This document shows positions 8,867 to 18,017 of a DNA stretch of 64,000 bases, piece after piece; positions within the stretch are counted from its first letter, which is position 1, and every line of letters starts with the position of its first letter. Source of the DNA: Comamonadaceae bacterium CG12_big_fil_rev_8_21_14_0_65_59_15 (GTDB lineage Bacteria; Pseudomonadota; Gammaproteobacteria; Burkholderiales; Burkholderiaceae_C); the NCBI GenBank assembly GCA_002786915.1, contig PCUV01000048.1, positions 1 through 64,000 of the forward strand, in the 5' to 3' direction. The translations under genes were made by a program, and so were the position numbers. Below the pieces are notes generated by a model. The model had not been told where the DNA came from and ran no database searches. It was given only the letters and a program-made list of their open reading frames with translations.

Positions 8867-9952
8867 ATGCAGACGGTTTTGGGCATCGAGTCGTCGTGCG
8901 ATGAAACGGGAGTGGCGCTGGTGCGTTTTGGCAACCAGGGCGTACCAGAGCTGCTGGCGCACGCGTTGTACAGCCAGATCGAGATGCACCAGGCCTACGG
9001 CGGCGTGGTGCCCGAACTGGCCAGCCGCGACCACATCCGCCGCGTATTGCCGCTGACCGAACAGGTGCTGGCCGAGTCGAGCCGGGACTTGGCCGACGTG
9101 GATGTGGTGGCTTTTACCCGTGGCCCCGGGCTGGCCGGCGCGTTGCTGGTGGGCGCCGGTGTGGCCTGTGCACTGGGGGCTGCTTTAGGCAAGCCGGTGC
9201 TGGGCGTGCACCACCTCGAAGGACATTTGCTGTCGCCGTTTTTAAGCGCCGACCCACCGCAGTTTCCGTTTGTGGCGCTGCTGGTGTCGGGCGGGCACAC
9301 GCAGTTGATGCGCGTCGATGGGGTAGGGCGCTACCAGATTCTGGGTGAATCCATTGACGACGCGGCAGGTGAGGCGTTTGACAAGTCGGCCAAGATGCTG
9401 GGACTGCCGTATCCGGGCGGTGCGGCGCTGGGGCAGTTGGCGCAGTCGGGTGACCCGGCGGCTTATAAGCTGCCCAGGCCATTGCTACACAGCGGGGACC
9501 TGGACTTTTCGTTTGCCGGGCTCAAGACGGCGGTGCTGGTGCAAAGCAAAAAATGCGCGGCAGCGCAGGGCTGCGCGGTGCACGACCTGCCGCAAGCCAC
9601 GCTGGCCGATCTGGCGGCGTCCACCCAGACGGCGATTGTCGAAGTGCTGGTGAAGAAATCGCTGGCCGCTTTGAAGTTAACTGGTTTGAACCGTCTGGTG
9701 GTGGCCGGTGGCGTGGGCGCCAACCGGGAACTGCGCCGCCAGCTCAACGACGCTTGTGCAAGCCTGGGCGTGCGCGTGCATTACCCCGAGCTGCATTTGT
9801 GCACCGACAACGGCGCCATGATCGCCATGGCCGCGGCGATGCGCTTGCAGGCGGGCATTCAATCAGCCAGCGCGGACTACTCGTTTGAGGTCAAACCACG
9901 CTGGCCGCTGGATGCGATCTGTGCGTCAGGAACTATGCTGAATCCAGGCTGA
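8867..9952 (+). CDS. tsaD: tRNA N6-adenosine threonylcarbamoyltransferase
   Basis: A 361-residue TsaD (Kae1/Gcp) protein, part of the TsaBDE complex that makes t6A37 on ANN-decoding tRNAs. The N-terminus [18 protein letters not shown] is diagnostic. The metal-binding [12 protein letters not shown] lies near residue 112, followed by the ASKHA-fold [10 protein letters not shown], and the C-terminal DNGAMIAMA is present. The frame is open upstream into ppdK, but the ATG at 8867 matches the family start. It follows ppdK by 77 bp in the same direction. Confidence 0.96.
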   Translation: MQTVLGIESSCDETGVALVRFGNQGVPELLAHALYSQIEMHQAYGGVVPELASRDHIRRVLPLTEQVLAESSRDLADVDVVAFTRGPGLAGALLVGAGVACALGAALGKPVLGVHHLEGHLLSPFLSADPPQFPFVALLVSGGHTQLMRVDGVGRYQILGESIDDAAGEAFDKSAKMLGLPYPGGAALGQLAQSGDPAAYKLPRPLLHSGDLDFSFAGLKTAVLVQSKKCAAAQGCAVHDLPQATLADLAASTQTAIVEVLVKKSLAALKLTGLNRLVVAGGVGANRELRRQLNDACASLGVRVHYPELHLCTDNGAMIAMAAAMRLQAGIQSASADYSFEVKPRWPLDAICASGTMLNPG

Positions 9953-10165
9953 CACTGCGCATCATGAAAGGCGGTCGTCACTGCGACCAAAGCGTGGCAG
10001 TGCATGCATCAGGAAGTCATGGATGGCTTGACTGCGTTCGCCATGACGGGGCAAACATCGAGATGATGTTGGCGTTCTTTCACGTTAACTACACTCGCTG
10101 TATCGTTGGGGCTTTCGGCGGTGTCGCCTGAAAGTTTTTTTTTACCATTCAAGAGTATTTTTACC

Positions 10166-11440
10166 ATGTTGACAAGGTTCCAAGTGGTTGTGAAAAGTTT
10201 ATTGCTGGCGGGCGCGTTGGCGCTGACAACGTTGGCACAGGCGGCGGTCGAGCCGATCAAGCTGGCGTTGATTGAGGGTCTGAGCGGCCCGTTTGCCAAT
10301 ACCGGTGAGGCGGTGTTTCGAAATTTGCTGTGGGCTACCGAGCGCGTGAATGCGGCTGGCGGCGTCAAGTTCGCCGGGCAGGCGCGGCCGTTGTTGTTAC
10401 AGCGCTATGACAGCAAGGGTCAGTCAGAAGAAGCCCTGACGGTGCTCAAAGCAGCCATTGACGACGGCGCACGCGTGGTGTTGCAGGGCAATTCTTCAGC
10501 CGTGGCTGCCACGCTGATCGACGCCATCAACAAGTACAACGAGCGCGAACCGGCGCGCCGCGTGCTGTTTTTGAATTACTCGGCGGTCGATCCGATCCTG
10601 ACCAATGAAAAATGCAGTTTCTGGCACTTCAGGTTTGACGCGCACGCCGACATGCGCATGAGCGCGTTGATGTCGGTGGTGCGGGAAGACGCGGCGCTGA
10701 AAAGCGTTTACATCCTGGGCCAAGACTACAGTTTTGGTCAGGCCGTGGCGCGCGAGGCGCGCCGGCAGTTGGCGTTGCAGCGACCGGACGTGCGCATCGT
10801 CGGCGACGAACTGCACTCGGTCGGGCGGGTCAAAGATTTTGTGCCCTACATGGCCAAGATCAAGGCCAGTGGTGCGCAGGCGGTGATCACCGGCAACTGG
10901 GGCAACGACCTGACGCTGCTGGTCAAGGCCGCGCGCGAGGTCGGTTTTGACGGTATGTTTTACACCTTCTACGGCAACGCCCTGGGCGCACCGGCGGCGA
11001 TTGGCGAAGCCGGTGTTGGCAAGGTGGTGGCGGTAGCCGACTGGCTGCCCAATGTGCAGACGCCGCAAAGCGAGGCTTTTTACCGCGCTTTTCGGCAACG
11101 TTTTGCCCAGCCACAGGACGACTATGTTCACATGCGTATGCAGTTGCTGGTGCAGGCGCTGGCACAGGCGATGGAGGCCGCTGCTACGACGGATACGCTA
11201 GCGGTTGCGAACCAGTTGGAAAGGGCTCTCGTCACTTTTTATGGTCAGTCTGGCAGCATGCGCGCAAGCGACCACCAGTTTCAGCAAACGCTGGTGGTAG
11301 GGTTGATGGACAAGCAAGGCGCGCCGGGTGTGAAGTTCGACGTGGAAGGCTCGGGTTACGGCTTTCGGGTCATCAAAACCGTGTCTGCTGCGCATGCCCA
11401 AGCGCCCACCAGTTGCAAGATGCAGCGGCCAGCACCGTAG
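10166..11440 (+). CDS. Periplasmic ligand-binding protein, branched-chain amino acid ABC type
   Basis: A 424-residue type-I periplasmic binding protein (LivK-like, Peripla_BP_6). A signal peptide (MLTRFQVVVKSLLLAGALAL) ends near LAQA-AVEP. The mature part starts EPIKLALIEGLSGPFANTGE and contains ERVNAAGGV and LLVKAAREVGFDG, typical of the family. No ABC permease or ATPase genes are adjacent, so it is an orphan binding protein. The ligand cannot be told from sequence. The 213 bp between tsaD and this gene hold no other ORF. It converges with the RND gene. Confidence 0.85.
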   Translation: MLTRFQVVVKSLLLAGALALTTLAQAAVEPIKLALIEGLSGPFANTGEAVFRNLLWATERVNAAGGVKFAGQARPLLLQRYDSKGQSEEALTVLKAAIDDGARVVLQGNSSAVAATLIDAINKYNEREPARRVLFLNYSAVDPILTNEKCSFWHFRFDAHADMRMSALMSVVREDAALKSVYILGQDYSFGQAVAREARRQLALQRPDVRIVGDELHSVGRVKDFVPYMAKIKASGAQAVITGNWGNDLTLLVKAAREVGFDGMFYTFYGNALGAPAAIGEAGVGKVVAVADWLPNVQTPQSEAFYRAFRQRFAQPQDDYVHMRMQLLVQALAQAMEAAATTDTLAVANQLERALVTFYGQSGSMRASDHQFQQTLVVGLMDKQGAPGVKFDVEGSGYGFRVIKTVSAAHAQAPTSCKMQRPAP

Positions 11441-11495
11441 TTTGTCGGCTGCCCGCTCATCCCTACGCCACGCCGTTCGATGCCCCACCAAACCA

Positions 11496-14400
11496 TCACC
11501 GACTGGTTGGCGTGACCCTGAACCAGGCCGCGTACATGGCGGGCAGCGCCAGCAGGGTGAGCACCGTAGCCACGATCAATCCGCCCATGATGGCCACCGC
11601 CATGGGTCCCCAAAACACCGAGCGGCTCAGCGGAATCATGGCCAGCACGGCGGCCGCAGCGGTCAGCACAATCGGACGCAGGCGACGCGTGGCCGCGCCC
11701 ACAATGGCCTGCCACGCCAGCACACCGCGCGCGCGGTCCTGCTCAATCTGGTCGATCAAAATCACTGAATTGCGCTGGATCATGCCCATCAGCGCAATCA
11801 CTCCCAGTAGTGCCACAAAGCCAAACGGCCGGTTCAGCAGCAACAAGGCTCCCGCCACCCCGGCAATACCCAGCGGCCCGGTCAAAAACACCAGCACGGC
11901 GCGGCTGAAGCTGTGCAATTGCAGCATCAGGAGGGTAAAGGTGATGAACAGCATGACTGGAATACCTGCGGCGATGCTGGACGACCCCTTGGCACTCTCA
12001 GCAATGGCACCGGCCACCTCGATGCGGTAGGCGCCCGCGCCCGCTTGCGCCCAGCCAGACTCCAGCGCGCGCAACTTGGGCAACAACTCGTTGGTGACGG
12101 TGGCGCCTTGCAGGCCTTGTGCGATGTCGCCCTGCACCGTGATGGCGTAGTCACGCGCTTCGCGCCACAGCACGCCCGGCTCCCAGTCAAACACCGGCTT
12201 GGCAATCTGCGTGAGCGGAATCGACTTGCCCGACGCGGTGGGCAGATACGCGTTGGCGATGTCGGTGATGGCGTTGCGTTCGTCCAGTGGTTGGCGCAAC
12301 ACGATGTCAATCAGCTTGTCGCCCTCGCGGTACTGGCCGACCACCGTGCCATTGAGCAACGTGCGCGACGCCTGTGCAATGGATTGGCTGCTCACACCCA
12401 GCGCGCGCGCCTTGGCCTGATCCACCTGCAGACGCATGACCTTGATCGACTCGTTCCAGTTGTCATTGACGCCACGCGTGCTAGGGCTTTGGCGCATGAT
12501 GGCTTTCACCTCATCGGCCAACTGGCGCAGGCGCTGCGGGTCCGGTCCCAGCACCCGAAACTGCACCGGGTACGCCACCGGAGGGCCGTTGGCCAGCAGT
12601 TTCGCGCGAGCGCGCACCTCGGGGAACTCTTGCGCCAACAGCTCCGGCAGTTTTTGCAGCAGCACCTGACGCGTGGGAATATCTTTCGGCAACACGATCA
12701 GCTGCGAGACGTTGGTTTGCGCAAACACCTGTTCCAGCGGCAGGTAAAAGCGCGGCACGCCGCTGCCCACCCATTGCGCCACCGACGTCACACCGGGTTC
12801 GCGCAGCAGACGTGCTTCCACCCGCTTGGCCACCTCTTCGGTCTGGGCAAACGCAGTGCCTTCCGGTGACCATAGCTCAATCGTGATCTCGGGTCGGCTG
12901 GAGTCCGGAAAAAATTGCTGCTGCACCCGGCTCATGCCCGCCAGCCCCAGGCCAAACAGCGCCAGCGTGAGCCCGATGGTGACCCAGCGGTGGCGCACAC
13001 AAGCGTTCACCGCCCGGTTAAAGGCGCGGTAAAACGGCGTGTCGTACAACTTCTCCTCGGCCGCAGCGACATCCTTGGCACCCGACTCGGCGACAGTGTG
13101 CGCCGGTGTCTTGAGCAGATGCACGCCCAGGTAGGGAACAAAATAGACCGACACGATCCAGCTCAGCACCAGCGCGATCACGGTCACGGCAAAAATGGCA
13201 AAGGTGTATTCACCCACGCTGGAGCGCGCAATGCCAATGGGCAGAAACCCCGCCGCCGTGATCAGCGTGCCGGTGAGCATGGGCATGGCGGTGATCTCAT
13301 AGGCAAAGGTGGCGGCACGTACCTTGTCAAAGCCCTCTTGCATCTTGCGCACCATCATTTCCACCGCGATGATGGCGTCATCGACCAGCAAGCCCAGCGC
13401 GATGATGAGCGAACCGAGCGAAATCTTGTGCAGCCCGATGCCCCAGTAGCTCATGGCCAGAAACGTCATCGCCAGCACCAGCGGAATGGTGATGCCCACC
13501 ACCAGCCCAGGGCGCAAGTCCAGCGTCCAGCGACGCCACAGCGGCTGCTGACCCGTGCGCCGGTGCAGGCCCAGGCTGAGAAAGCTCACGCCCAGCACGA
13601 TCACCACCGCCTCGATCAGCACCTTGACAAATTCGTTCACGGAACTCGCCACCGAGCTTGGCTGGTCCTGAATCTGCGCCAGCGTCACACCCAGCGGCAG
13701 CGTCTGCCCGATGTGCTGCACGGCTGCGTTCAGGGCCTTGCCCAGCGCGATGATGTCGCCGCCCTTGGCCATCGACACACCCAGTGCGATCACCTCCTGC
13801 GCCTGAAAGCGCACTTTCACCGACGGCGGATCCACATACCCGCGGCGAATCTCGGCCAGGTCGCCCAAACGCAGCTGCTGACCCGAACCACCCCGAATCG
13901 GCATCGCAGCGAGCTCTTCCACAGCGCGGAACTGCCCCGCCACACGCACCGGCACCACGTCCAGCCCGGTCTGCACCGCACCAGCCGACTCCACCGCGTT
14001 TTGCTGGTTCAGTTGGGCCAGTACGGTGTTCATGTCCAGACCCATCTGTGCCAGACGCTTCTGCGAAATTTCGACAAACAGCTTTTCGTCCTGCACGCCA
14101 AACAGCTCCACTTTGGCCACGTCGGGCACACGCAGCAATTGCTGGCGCACGTCGTCGGCAAAGGTCTTGAGTTCGGCCGGGGAAAAGCCCTGGCCCTGCA
14201 GTGCGTAGATCACCCCATACACATCGCCAAAATCGTCGTTGAAAAACGGCCCCACCACACCCTGGGGCAGGCTGCCACGCGCGTCGTTGATCTTTTTACG
14301 CGTCTGGTACCAGACGTTGGCCACCTCGGCGCCGCGCGCGTAATCCTTGATCTGAAAAATGACTTGCGCCTCGCCCGGCTTGGAATAGCTGCGAATCTTG

Positions 14401-14666
14401 TCGGCGTAGGGCACTTCTTGCAGCACGCGCTCCAGCCGGTCCGTCACCTGCTCGGCCACCTGCTGCGCGCTGGCACCCGGCCAATAGGCGCGCACCACCA
14501 TGGCACGAAACACAAACGGCGGGTCTTCGTCCTGCCCCAGCTGAAAGTAGGCGTTCACGCCCAGCACCATCAGCACGATCATCAAAAAACGCGTCAGCGG
14601 CGCGTGCTCCAGCGCCCAGCGCGAGAGGTTGAAATTTTTTTCCGGGTGCAGGTGCGATTCGCTCAT
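11496..14666 (-). CDS. RND efflux transporter, inner-membrane permease
   Basis: A 1056-residue resistance-nodulation-division pump subunit. The first helix (LTRFLMIVLMVLGVNAYFQL), a periplasmic loop, the helix cluster containing GLLVDDAIIAVEMMVRKMQEG, and a second copy of the same half ending with LLGVIALMGMIQRNSVILIDQI give the duplicated 12-helix architecture. It acts with the adaptor encoded seven bases upstream. No outer-membrane TolC-type gene follows. I chose the ATG at 14666 (MSESHLHPEKNF). The sequence resembles the hydrophobic-compound pumps, but the substrate is unknown. Expression is probably controlled from the palindrome upstream of the adaptor gene. Confidence 0.93.
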   Translation of the reverse strand: MSESHLHPEKNFNLSRWALEHAPLTRFLMIVLMVLGVNAYFQLGQDEDPPFVFRAMVVRAYWPGASAQQVAEQVTDRLERVLQEVPYADKIRSYSKPGEAQVIFQIKDYARGAEVANVWYQTRKKINDARGSLPQGVVGPFFNDDFGDVYGVIYALQGQGFSPAELKTFADDVRQQLLRVPDVAKVELFGVQDEKLFVEISQKRLAQMGLDMNTVLAQLNQQNAVESAGAVQTGLDVVPVRVAGQFRAVEELAAMPIRGGSGQQLRLGDLAEIRRGYVDPPSVKVRFQAQEVIALGVSMAKGGDIIALGKALNAAVQHIGQTLPLGVTLAQIQDQPSSVASSVNEFVKVLIEAVVIVLGVSFLSLGLHRRTGQQPLWRRWTLDLRPGLVVGITIPLVLAMTFLAMSYWGIGLHKISLGSLIIALGLLVDDAIIAVEMMVRKMQEGFDKVRAATFAYEITAMPMLTGTLITAAGFLPIGIARSSVGEYTFAIFAVTVIALVLSWIVSVYFVPYLGVHLLKTPAHTVAESGAKDVAAAEEKLYDTPFYRAFNRAVNACVRHRWVTIGLTLALFGLGLAGMSRVQQQFFPDSSRPEITIELWSPEGTAFAQTEEVAKRVEARLLREPGVTSVAQWVGSGVPRFYLPLEQVFAQTNVSQLIVLPKDIPTRQVLLQKLPELLAQEFPEVRARAKLLANGPPVAYPVQFRVLGPDPQRLRQLADEVKAIMRQSPSTRGVNDNWNESIKVMRLQVDQAKARALGVSSQSIAQASRTLLNGTVVGQYREGDKLIDIVLRQPLDERNAITDIANAYLPTASGKSIPLTQIAKPVFDWEPGVLWREARDYAITVQGDIAQGLQGATVTNELLPKLRALESGWAQAGAGAYRIEVAGAIAESAKGSSSIAAGIPVMLFITFTLLMLQLHSFSRAVLVFLTGPLGIAGVAGALLLLNRPFGFVALLGVIALMGMIQRNSVILIDQIEQDRARGVLAWQAIVGAATRRLRPIVLTAAAAVLAMIPLSRSVFWGPMAVAIMGGLIVATVLTLLALPAMYAAWFRVTPTSR

Positions 14667-14673
14667 GCCCGCC

Positions 14674-15900
14674 TCACTGCGCTGCGGGCGCTGTCGACGC
14701 GGTGGATACGGCGCCAGAGGGGCCAACGGATGCTTTTGATTCCATAGCTGCCTGCGCTTTATTGGATTGGGCTAGAGGCAATTTTGGCACATAGAGCGTG
14801 ACCTTTTGTCCGGGTGCCAGAACATGCACCCCGGCGGTCACCACCTGCATTCCCGGGACCAGGCCCGTACCAATGACCACGTCGTTACCGTCCGCCGTGA
14901 GCACCTGCACCGCTTGCGAGCGCACTGTCATGCTTCCTGCCTCCAGTACCCACACCGCCGTGGTTTGCCCTTCTTGCCGCAGCGCGCTGGTGGGCAGCTT
15001 GATCAAGGGTGCCCCGGCGCGCTGCACGCTCTGCGGCACGACCGCAACGGTGCTGCCCAGGGGCGGTGCCACGCCTGCGGGCAAAGTAGCGCGCACGGTG
15101 AAGGTACGCGTGACCGGGTCGGCGCTGGCGGCCACCTCGCGCACATGTGCTACGCTGCTCTGCCCATCCGGCCAGCTGCGCATCTGCACCGCGCTGCCAA
15201 CGGCGAGCGCACCTACCTTGTCTTCGGGCACGGCAAACACCACGTCGCGCGCACCGTCGTGCGCCAATTGCAGCACCGGTGTGCCCGCGGCCAGCACCTG
15301 CCCGGGTTCGGCCAGCACGGTGGTGACCACGCCCGCCGCGTCAGCCAACAAGCTGGCATAGCCCGACTGGTTCTGAAGTGCCGCCAGTTGCGCTTGCGCG
15401 GCGTCAAGCTGGGCCTGCGCCGCGTCCAGCGCCGCACGCCGGCGCTGTAGCTCTGCCGCGCTGATGAAGTTTTGCGCGCGCAAAGCGGCAAAACGTTGGA
15501 AGTCGGCGTCGGCCAGATCGCGATTCGTGCGCGCCGCCGCCACCTGTGCACGCGCTGCGTCAGCGCCCAGGCGCAAGTCGGTGGCATCCAGTTGCGCTAA
15601 CAGCTGCCCGGCGCGCACGCGCTGGCCCACATCGACACTGCGCTGCATCAGCTTGCCACCGACCCGAAAGCCCAGCCGCGACTCATGGCGCGCGCGCACT
15701 TCTCCGGTGTATTCAATCTGGCTGGTCAAGGGCGCCGCACCCACGGTGATGACCTTGACAGCGCGCACCGGCTCAGGCGGCGCTGTCGGGCGCGAGCATC
15801 CTGACAACAAAACAGCCGACGCTATAGTCAGGCCCATTAGTGCAGCGCGGTTGCACATCATCACGAGCGGGTTCTGTACATCACTCGTCAACACGTTCAT
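14674..15900 (-). CDS. RND efflux adaptor (membrane fusion lipoprotein)
   Basis: A 408-residue HlyD/AcrA-type periplasmic adaptor. It has a lipoprotein signal with lipobox LLSGC near residue 35. A beta-barrel/lipoyl half (RLGFRVGGKLMQRSVDVGQRVRAGQLLAQLD), an alanine-rich helical hairpin and the second lipoyl half (YASLLADAAGVVTTVLAEPGQVLAAGTPVLQL) follow. It joins the inner-membrane pump to an outer-membrane channel. The ATG at 15900 precedes the signal peptide. Near the C-terminus (residues about 371-388, PKLPLAQSNKAQAAMES) the coding sequence is a copy of the 51-bp palindromic element described in the findings. That stretch lies past the conserved fold. Confidence 0.9.
   Translation of the reverse strand: MNVLTSDVQNPLVMMCNRAALMGLTIASAVLLSGCSRPTAPPEPVRAVKVITVGAAPLTSQIEYTGEVRARHESRLGFRVGGKLMQRSVDVGQRVRAGQLLAQLDATDLRLGADAARAQVAAARTNRDLADADFQRFAALRAQNFISAAELQRRRAALDAAQAQLDAAQAQLAALQNQSGYASLLADAAGVVTTVLAEPGQVLAAGTPVLQLAHDGARDVVFAVPEDKVGALAVGSAVQMRSWPDGQSSVAHVREVAASADPVTRTFTVRATLPAGVAPPLGSTVAVVPQSVQRAGAPLIKLPTSALRQEGQTTAVWVLEAGSMTVRSQAVQVLTADGNDVVIGTGLVPGMQVVTAGVHVLAPGQKVTLYVPKLPLAQSNKAQAAMESKASVGPSGAVSTASTAPAAQ
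14734..14785. repeat. 51-bp palindromic element, copy 1 (inside the RND adaptor gene)
   Basis: A 52-bp copy of the window-wide element. It begins TTTTGATTCCATAGCTGCC and ends GGGCTAGAGGCAATTTT. It lies in frame in the C-terminal tail of the adaptor and encodes part of PLAQSNKAQAAMESK. It matches the intergenic copy at 44407-44458 when reverse-complemented. Confidence 0.75.
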
Positions 15901-15930
15901 GGTGAAACTTTCGTGAGGTTCAAGTTCATT

Positions 15931-15950
15931 TAATGACCAATTGGTTATTA
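15931..15950. promoter_or_regulatory. 20-bp palindromic operator upstream of the RND pump
   Basis: TAATGACCAATTGGTTATTA is a 20-bp palindrome with a single mismatched pair, 31 bp upstream of the adaptor start. Dyads of this size and position are usual binding sites of TetR- or MarR-family repressors of efflux pumps. No such regulator gene lies in the window, so the protein that binds here must be encoded elsewhere. The site also lies 68 bp before hpnC on the other strand. Confidence 0.55.
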
Positions 15951-16017
15951 ATTTTAGACAATGGTGTCGGGCTGTCAGCCCGGGGCACCCATTCACCCTC
16001 AGCACCAGGCCCTTTTG

Positions 16018-16872
16018 ATGCGTTTTTCTACCGTTGAGCACGAGGAAAACTTTCCGGTCGCGTCGCTGCTGTGCCCACCCGCACTGCGCCCGGCGGTGCT
16101 GGCGATCTACCACTTTGCGCGCACGGCAGACGACCTGGCCGACGAAGGTGACGCCACACCGGAGACCCGACTGGCCGACCTGAGCGCCTACCGCGCCGAC
16201 CTGCTGGCCTCCGCCGACCGTCAAGCCCCCAGCGCACGCTGGCCAGGGGTATTTGCGCCGCTGGCGCAGGTGCTGCTACGCCATCAGCTGCCGCTGGCAC
16301 TGTTGCTGGATCTGCTGGACGCGTTTGAGCAGGACGTGCGCTACACCGGCCAACAGCGGCGCTATGCCAGCCAGGCCGAGCTGCTGGACTATTGCCGCCG
16401 CTCGGCCAACCCGGTGGGGCGCTTGTTGCTGCATCTGTACAGCGTGCACGACGACACAGCCCAGACCCAAAGCGACCAGATTTGCACCGCCTTGCAACTG
16501 ATCAATTTCTGGCAAGACGTGAGCGTGGATGTGCCACGCCAGCGTTGGTACATCCCGCAAGACAGCATGCGGCAATTTAGCGTGTCTGAGGACGATTTCA
16601 GCCCCACCAGCACTTCGCAAAACGCATCGTTATTGATAGCGCATCAAGCAGATTTTGCAAGGGCCATGATGCAAAAAGGTGCTTGCCTTGCGCTGACACT
16701 CCCGGGCCGCGTGGGCTGGGAACTGCGGCTGGTGGTGCAAGGCGGGATGCGCATTCTGGACAAGATTGAAGCGAACGGCTGCCAGCCCTGGCGCCAGCGC
16801 GTGCGCCTGGGCGCAGGCGACGTCGTGCCGCTGCTGTGGCGTGCGCGGCTAATGGGGTGGTGTTCAAAGTAG
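16018..16872 (+). CDS. hpnC: Hydroxysqualene synthase HpnC
   Basis: A 284-residue squalene/phytoene-synthase-fold protein that converts presqualene diphosphate to hydroxysqualene, the second step of the bacterial HpnCDE route. The first aspartate motif is D38-D39 (TADDLADE). The second is Q166-D167xxxD171 (NFWQDVSVD). The N-terminus HEENFPVASLLCP is typical of HpnC. I chose the ATG at 16018, just before it. Residues about 205-220 (LIAHQADFARAMMQKG) are encoded by a copy of the 51-bp element. The opening enzyme hpnD and the closing enzyme hpnE follow downstream. Confidence 0.92.
   Translation: MRFSTVEHEENFPVASLLCPPALRPAVLAIYHFARTADDLADEGDATPETRLADLSAYRADLLASADRQAPSARWPGVFAPLAQVLLRHQLPLALLLDLLDAFEQDVRYTGQQRRYASQAELLDYCRRSANPVGRLLLHLYSVHDDTAQTQSDQICTALQLINFWQDVSVDVPRQRWYIPQDSMRQFSVSEDDFSPTSTSQNASLLIAHQADFARAMMQKGACLALTLPGRVGWELRLVVQGGMRILDKIEANGCQPWRQRVRLGAGDVVPLLWRARLMGWCSK
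16630..16677. repeat. 51-bp palindromic element, copy 2 (inside hpnC)
   Basis: A more diverged 48-bp copy, starting TTATTGATAGCGCATCAAGC. It is in frame in hpnC and covers about residues 205-220. It is recognised by the GATAGC arm, the A/T outer ends and the spacing. Because it is the weakest match, confidence is lower than for the others. Confidence 0.5.
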
Positions 16873-16904
16873 GACAGTGGTATCGCGTTGAACCGCGCAT
16901 CAGC

Positions 16905-16960
16905 TGGCTTTGGCGGCCTCCTCATACGGGGGTACCCGAAATCGTCAGCCGCCAAAGCCA
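16905..16960. repeat. 56-bp palindromic repeat, copy A (after hpnC)
   Basis: TGGCTTTGGCGGC (16905-16917) and GCCGCCAAAGCCA (16948-16960) are perfect 13-bp inverted arms around a 30-bp centre. A closely related copy lies at 19181-19236, with the same 48-bp spacing between TTTGGCGGC and GCCGCCAAA and only about five to six base differences. The upstream words CGTTGAACC are also shared. It is a REP-like intergenic element placed after hpnC and after hpnD. Confidence 0.75.
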
Positions 16961-17020
16961 TCCGCTGCGCTCAGCAGTGTCTCAGGCGTTTGCCAACCCA
17001 ATGCAACGTCCAGCGGCGTG

Positions 17021-17124
17021 CGTTGGGTATCTGACGCAGCTGGACTTGGGGTTTTGCCAAAATAAAGGCGGAGGTTCGGGCTGTGCCCGAACCGGGGGAC
17101 ATTTGCGGAGTCGGATACCCAACG
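17021..17124. repeat. Inverted repeat with internal hairpin, hpnC downstream region
   Basis: CGTTGGGTATC (17021-17031) and GATACCCAACG (17114-17124) are perfect inverted arms. Between them, GGTTCGGGC-TGT-GCCCGAACC (17073-17093) is a nine-base-pair stem with a three-base loop and no T-run. With copy A of the REP-like element it fills the 362-bp space after hpnC, which otherwise holds no gene. It may stop or stabilise transcripts or be a dispersed repeat. Confidence 0.5.
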
Positions 17125-17234
17125 TGCGCTGCGGGTCGAAGCTGAAACACATCCCCGTGCACAACCTGAAAAGGTATCATCCGGCCCACTGCAAGGGCCA
17201 GTTTGTGCCGTTGGTGGTCTCTGAAAGTCAAGCC

Positions 17235-18017
17235 TTGAAATCAATCTTCGTCACACTGTTGTGGGTGCTCAGCGCGTTGCAGTGCGCTATGGCTGTGGCA
17301 GATACCGCGCCGCAAGCGGTACGCGACCAGCTGGTGGCGCTCTACGGTGCACAGGCCCCGCTGGCAATTCGTCAAACGGGCTCGACCACTTCGTTCAGCA
17401 GGGGCGAAGGTGCGTTGGTACGGCTGTTCAAAAGCCCGGACCGCTTTCGCAACGAAATTACTTACAGCTCCGGGCAAGAGGTGCGTACGCTGGTCGGCCC
17501 GCTGGCCTGGCAACAAAGCAAGCCAGCCAACCCGGCGTTGCGCAGTGCCATCGTGCTACAGGCCGCGCGCGTAGCGCTGCCATGGAATGTGCTGGCGCGC
17601 TGGAGCGAAACCCACGACCGGGGCACCGAACCCGACGACAGCGGTAATACCTTGCAATTGATCGAGTTGGAACTGGAACCCAACCTCAAACTGGTGATCC
17701 ATGTGGACCGGGCCAGTGGCCGCATTGTGCGTTCGCGCGGTGTTATGGAAGTGGGCACGCGCAGCATGGAATTTGCCACGCGCTACTCTGATTTCCGTAG
17801 CCAGAGCGGGCGTGTTTATGCCGCGCGGGAGCAGCAATTTGCCGCTGGCCAGCACACCGGCTACTCGGTTATTGAGCACATTGAGTTTCTGGATGCATTG
17901 CCCGACAGCGCATTCGCCCCTTGGTTGCAGGTGCAGGCGCCTGCGCACACAAGCCCCCGGATTTTGTTGACGAAAGTAGATCATGTCCTATCCCCCAGAA
18001 TTCCTGAAACGCGTTGA
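17235..18017 (+). CDS. Secreted LolA-like protein of unknown function in the hopanoid cluster
   Basis: A protein of about 260 residues with an N-terminal signal peptide (SIFVTLLWVLSALQCAMAVA). Alternating beta-strand patterns follow (GALVRLFKSPDRFRNEITYSSGQEVRTLVG, LKLVIHVDRASGRIVRSRG, MEFATRYSDFRSQSGRVYAARE), resembling the LolA/LolB lipoprotein-carrier fold. No ATG precedes the signal, so I take the TTG at 17235, which has GAAAG seven bases before it. A GTG a few codons upstream is possible. It lies between hpnC and hpnD and overlaps the DUF3144 gene by 35 bp. A role in moving hopanoids or lipids across the periplasm is inference from position and fold only. Confidence 0.6.
   Translation: MKSIFVTLLWVLSALQCAMAVADTAPQAVRDQLVALYGAQAPLAIRQTGSTTSFSRGEGALVRLFKSPDRFRNEITYSSGQEVRTLVGPLAWQQSKPANPALRSAIVLQAARVALPWNVLARWSETHDRGTEPDDSGNTLQLIELELEPNLKLVIHVDRASGRIVRSRGVMEVGTRSMEFATRYSDFRSQSGRVYAAREQQFAAGQHTGYSVIEHIEFLDALPDSAFAPWLQVQAPAHTSPRILLTKVDHVLSPRIPETR

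Noticed and set aside
11171-11213. Possible tenth copy of the 51-bp palindromic element in the periplasmic binding protein gene
   Set aside because: Only short pieces (GAGGCC, CGCTAGCGG) fit. The outer A/T ends and the length are missing, so it was not counted.
12915-14747. 610-codon plus-strand frame across the RND pump gene
   Set aside because: Low-complexity His/Gln/Arg composition and no recognisable motif. The minus strand encodes an unmistakable RND permease.
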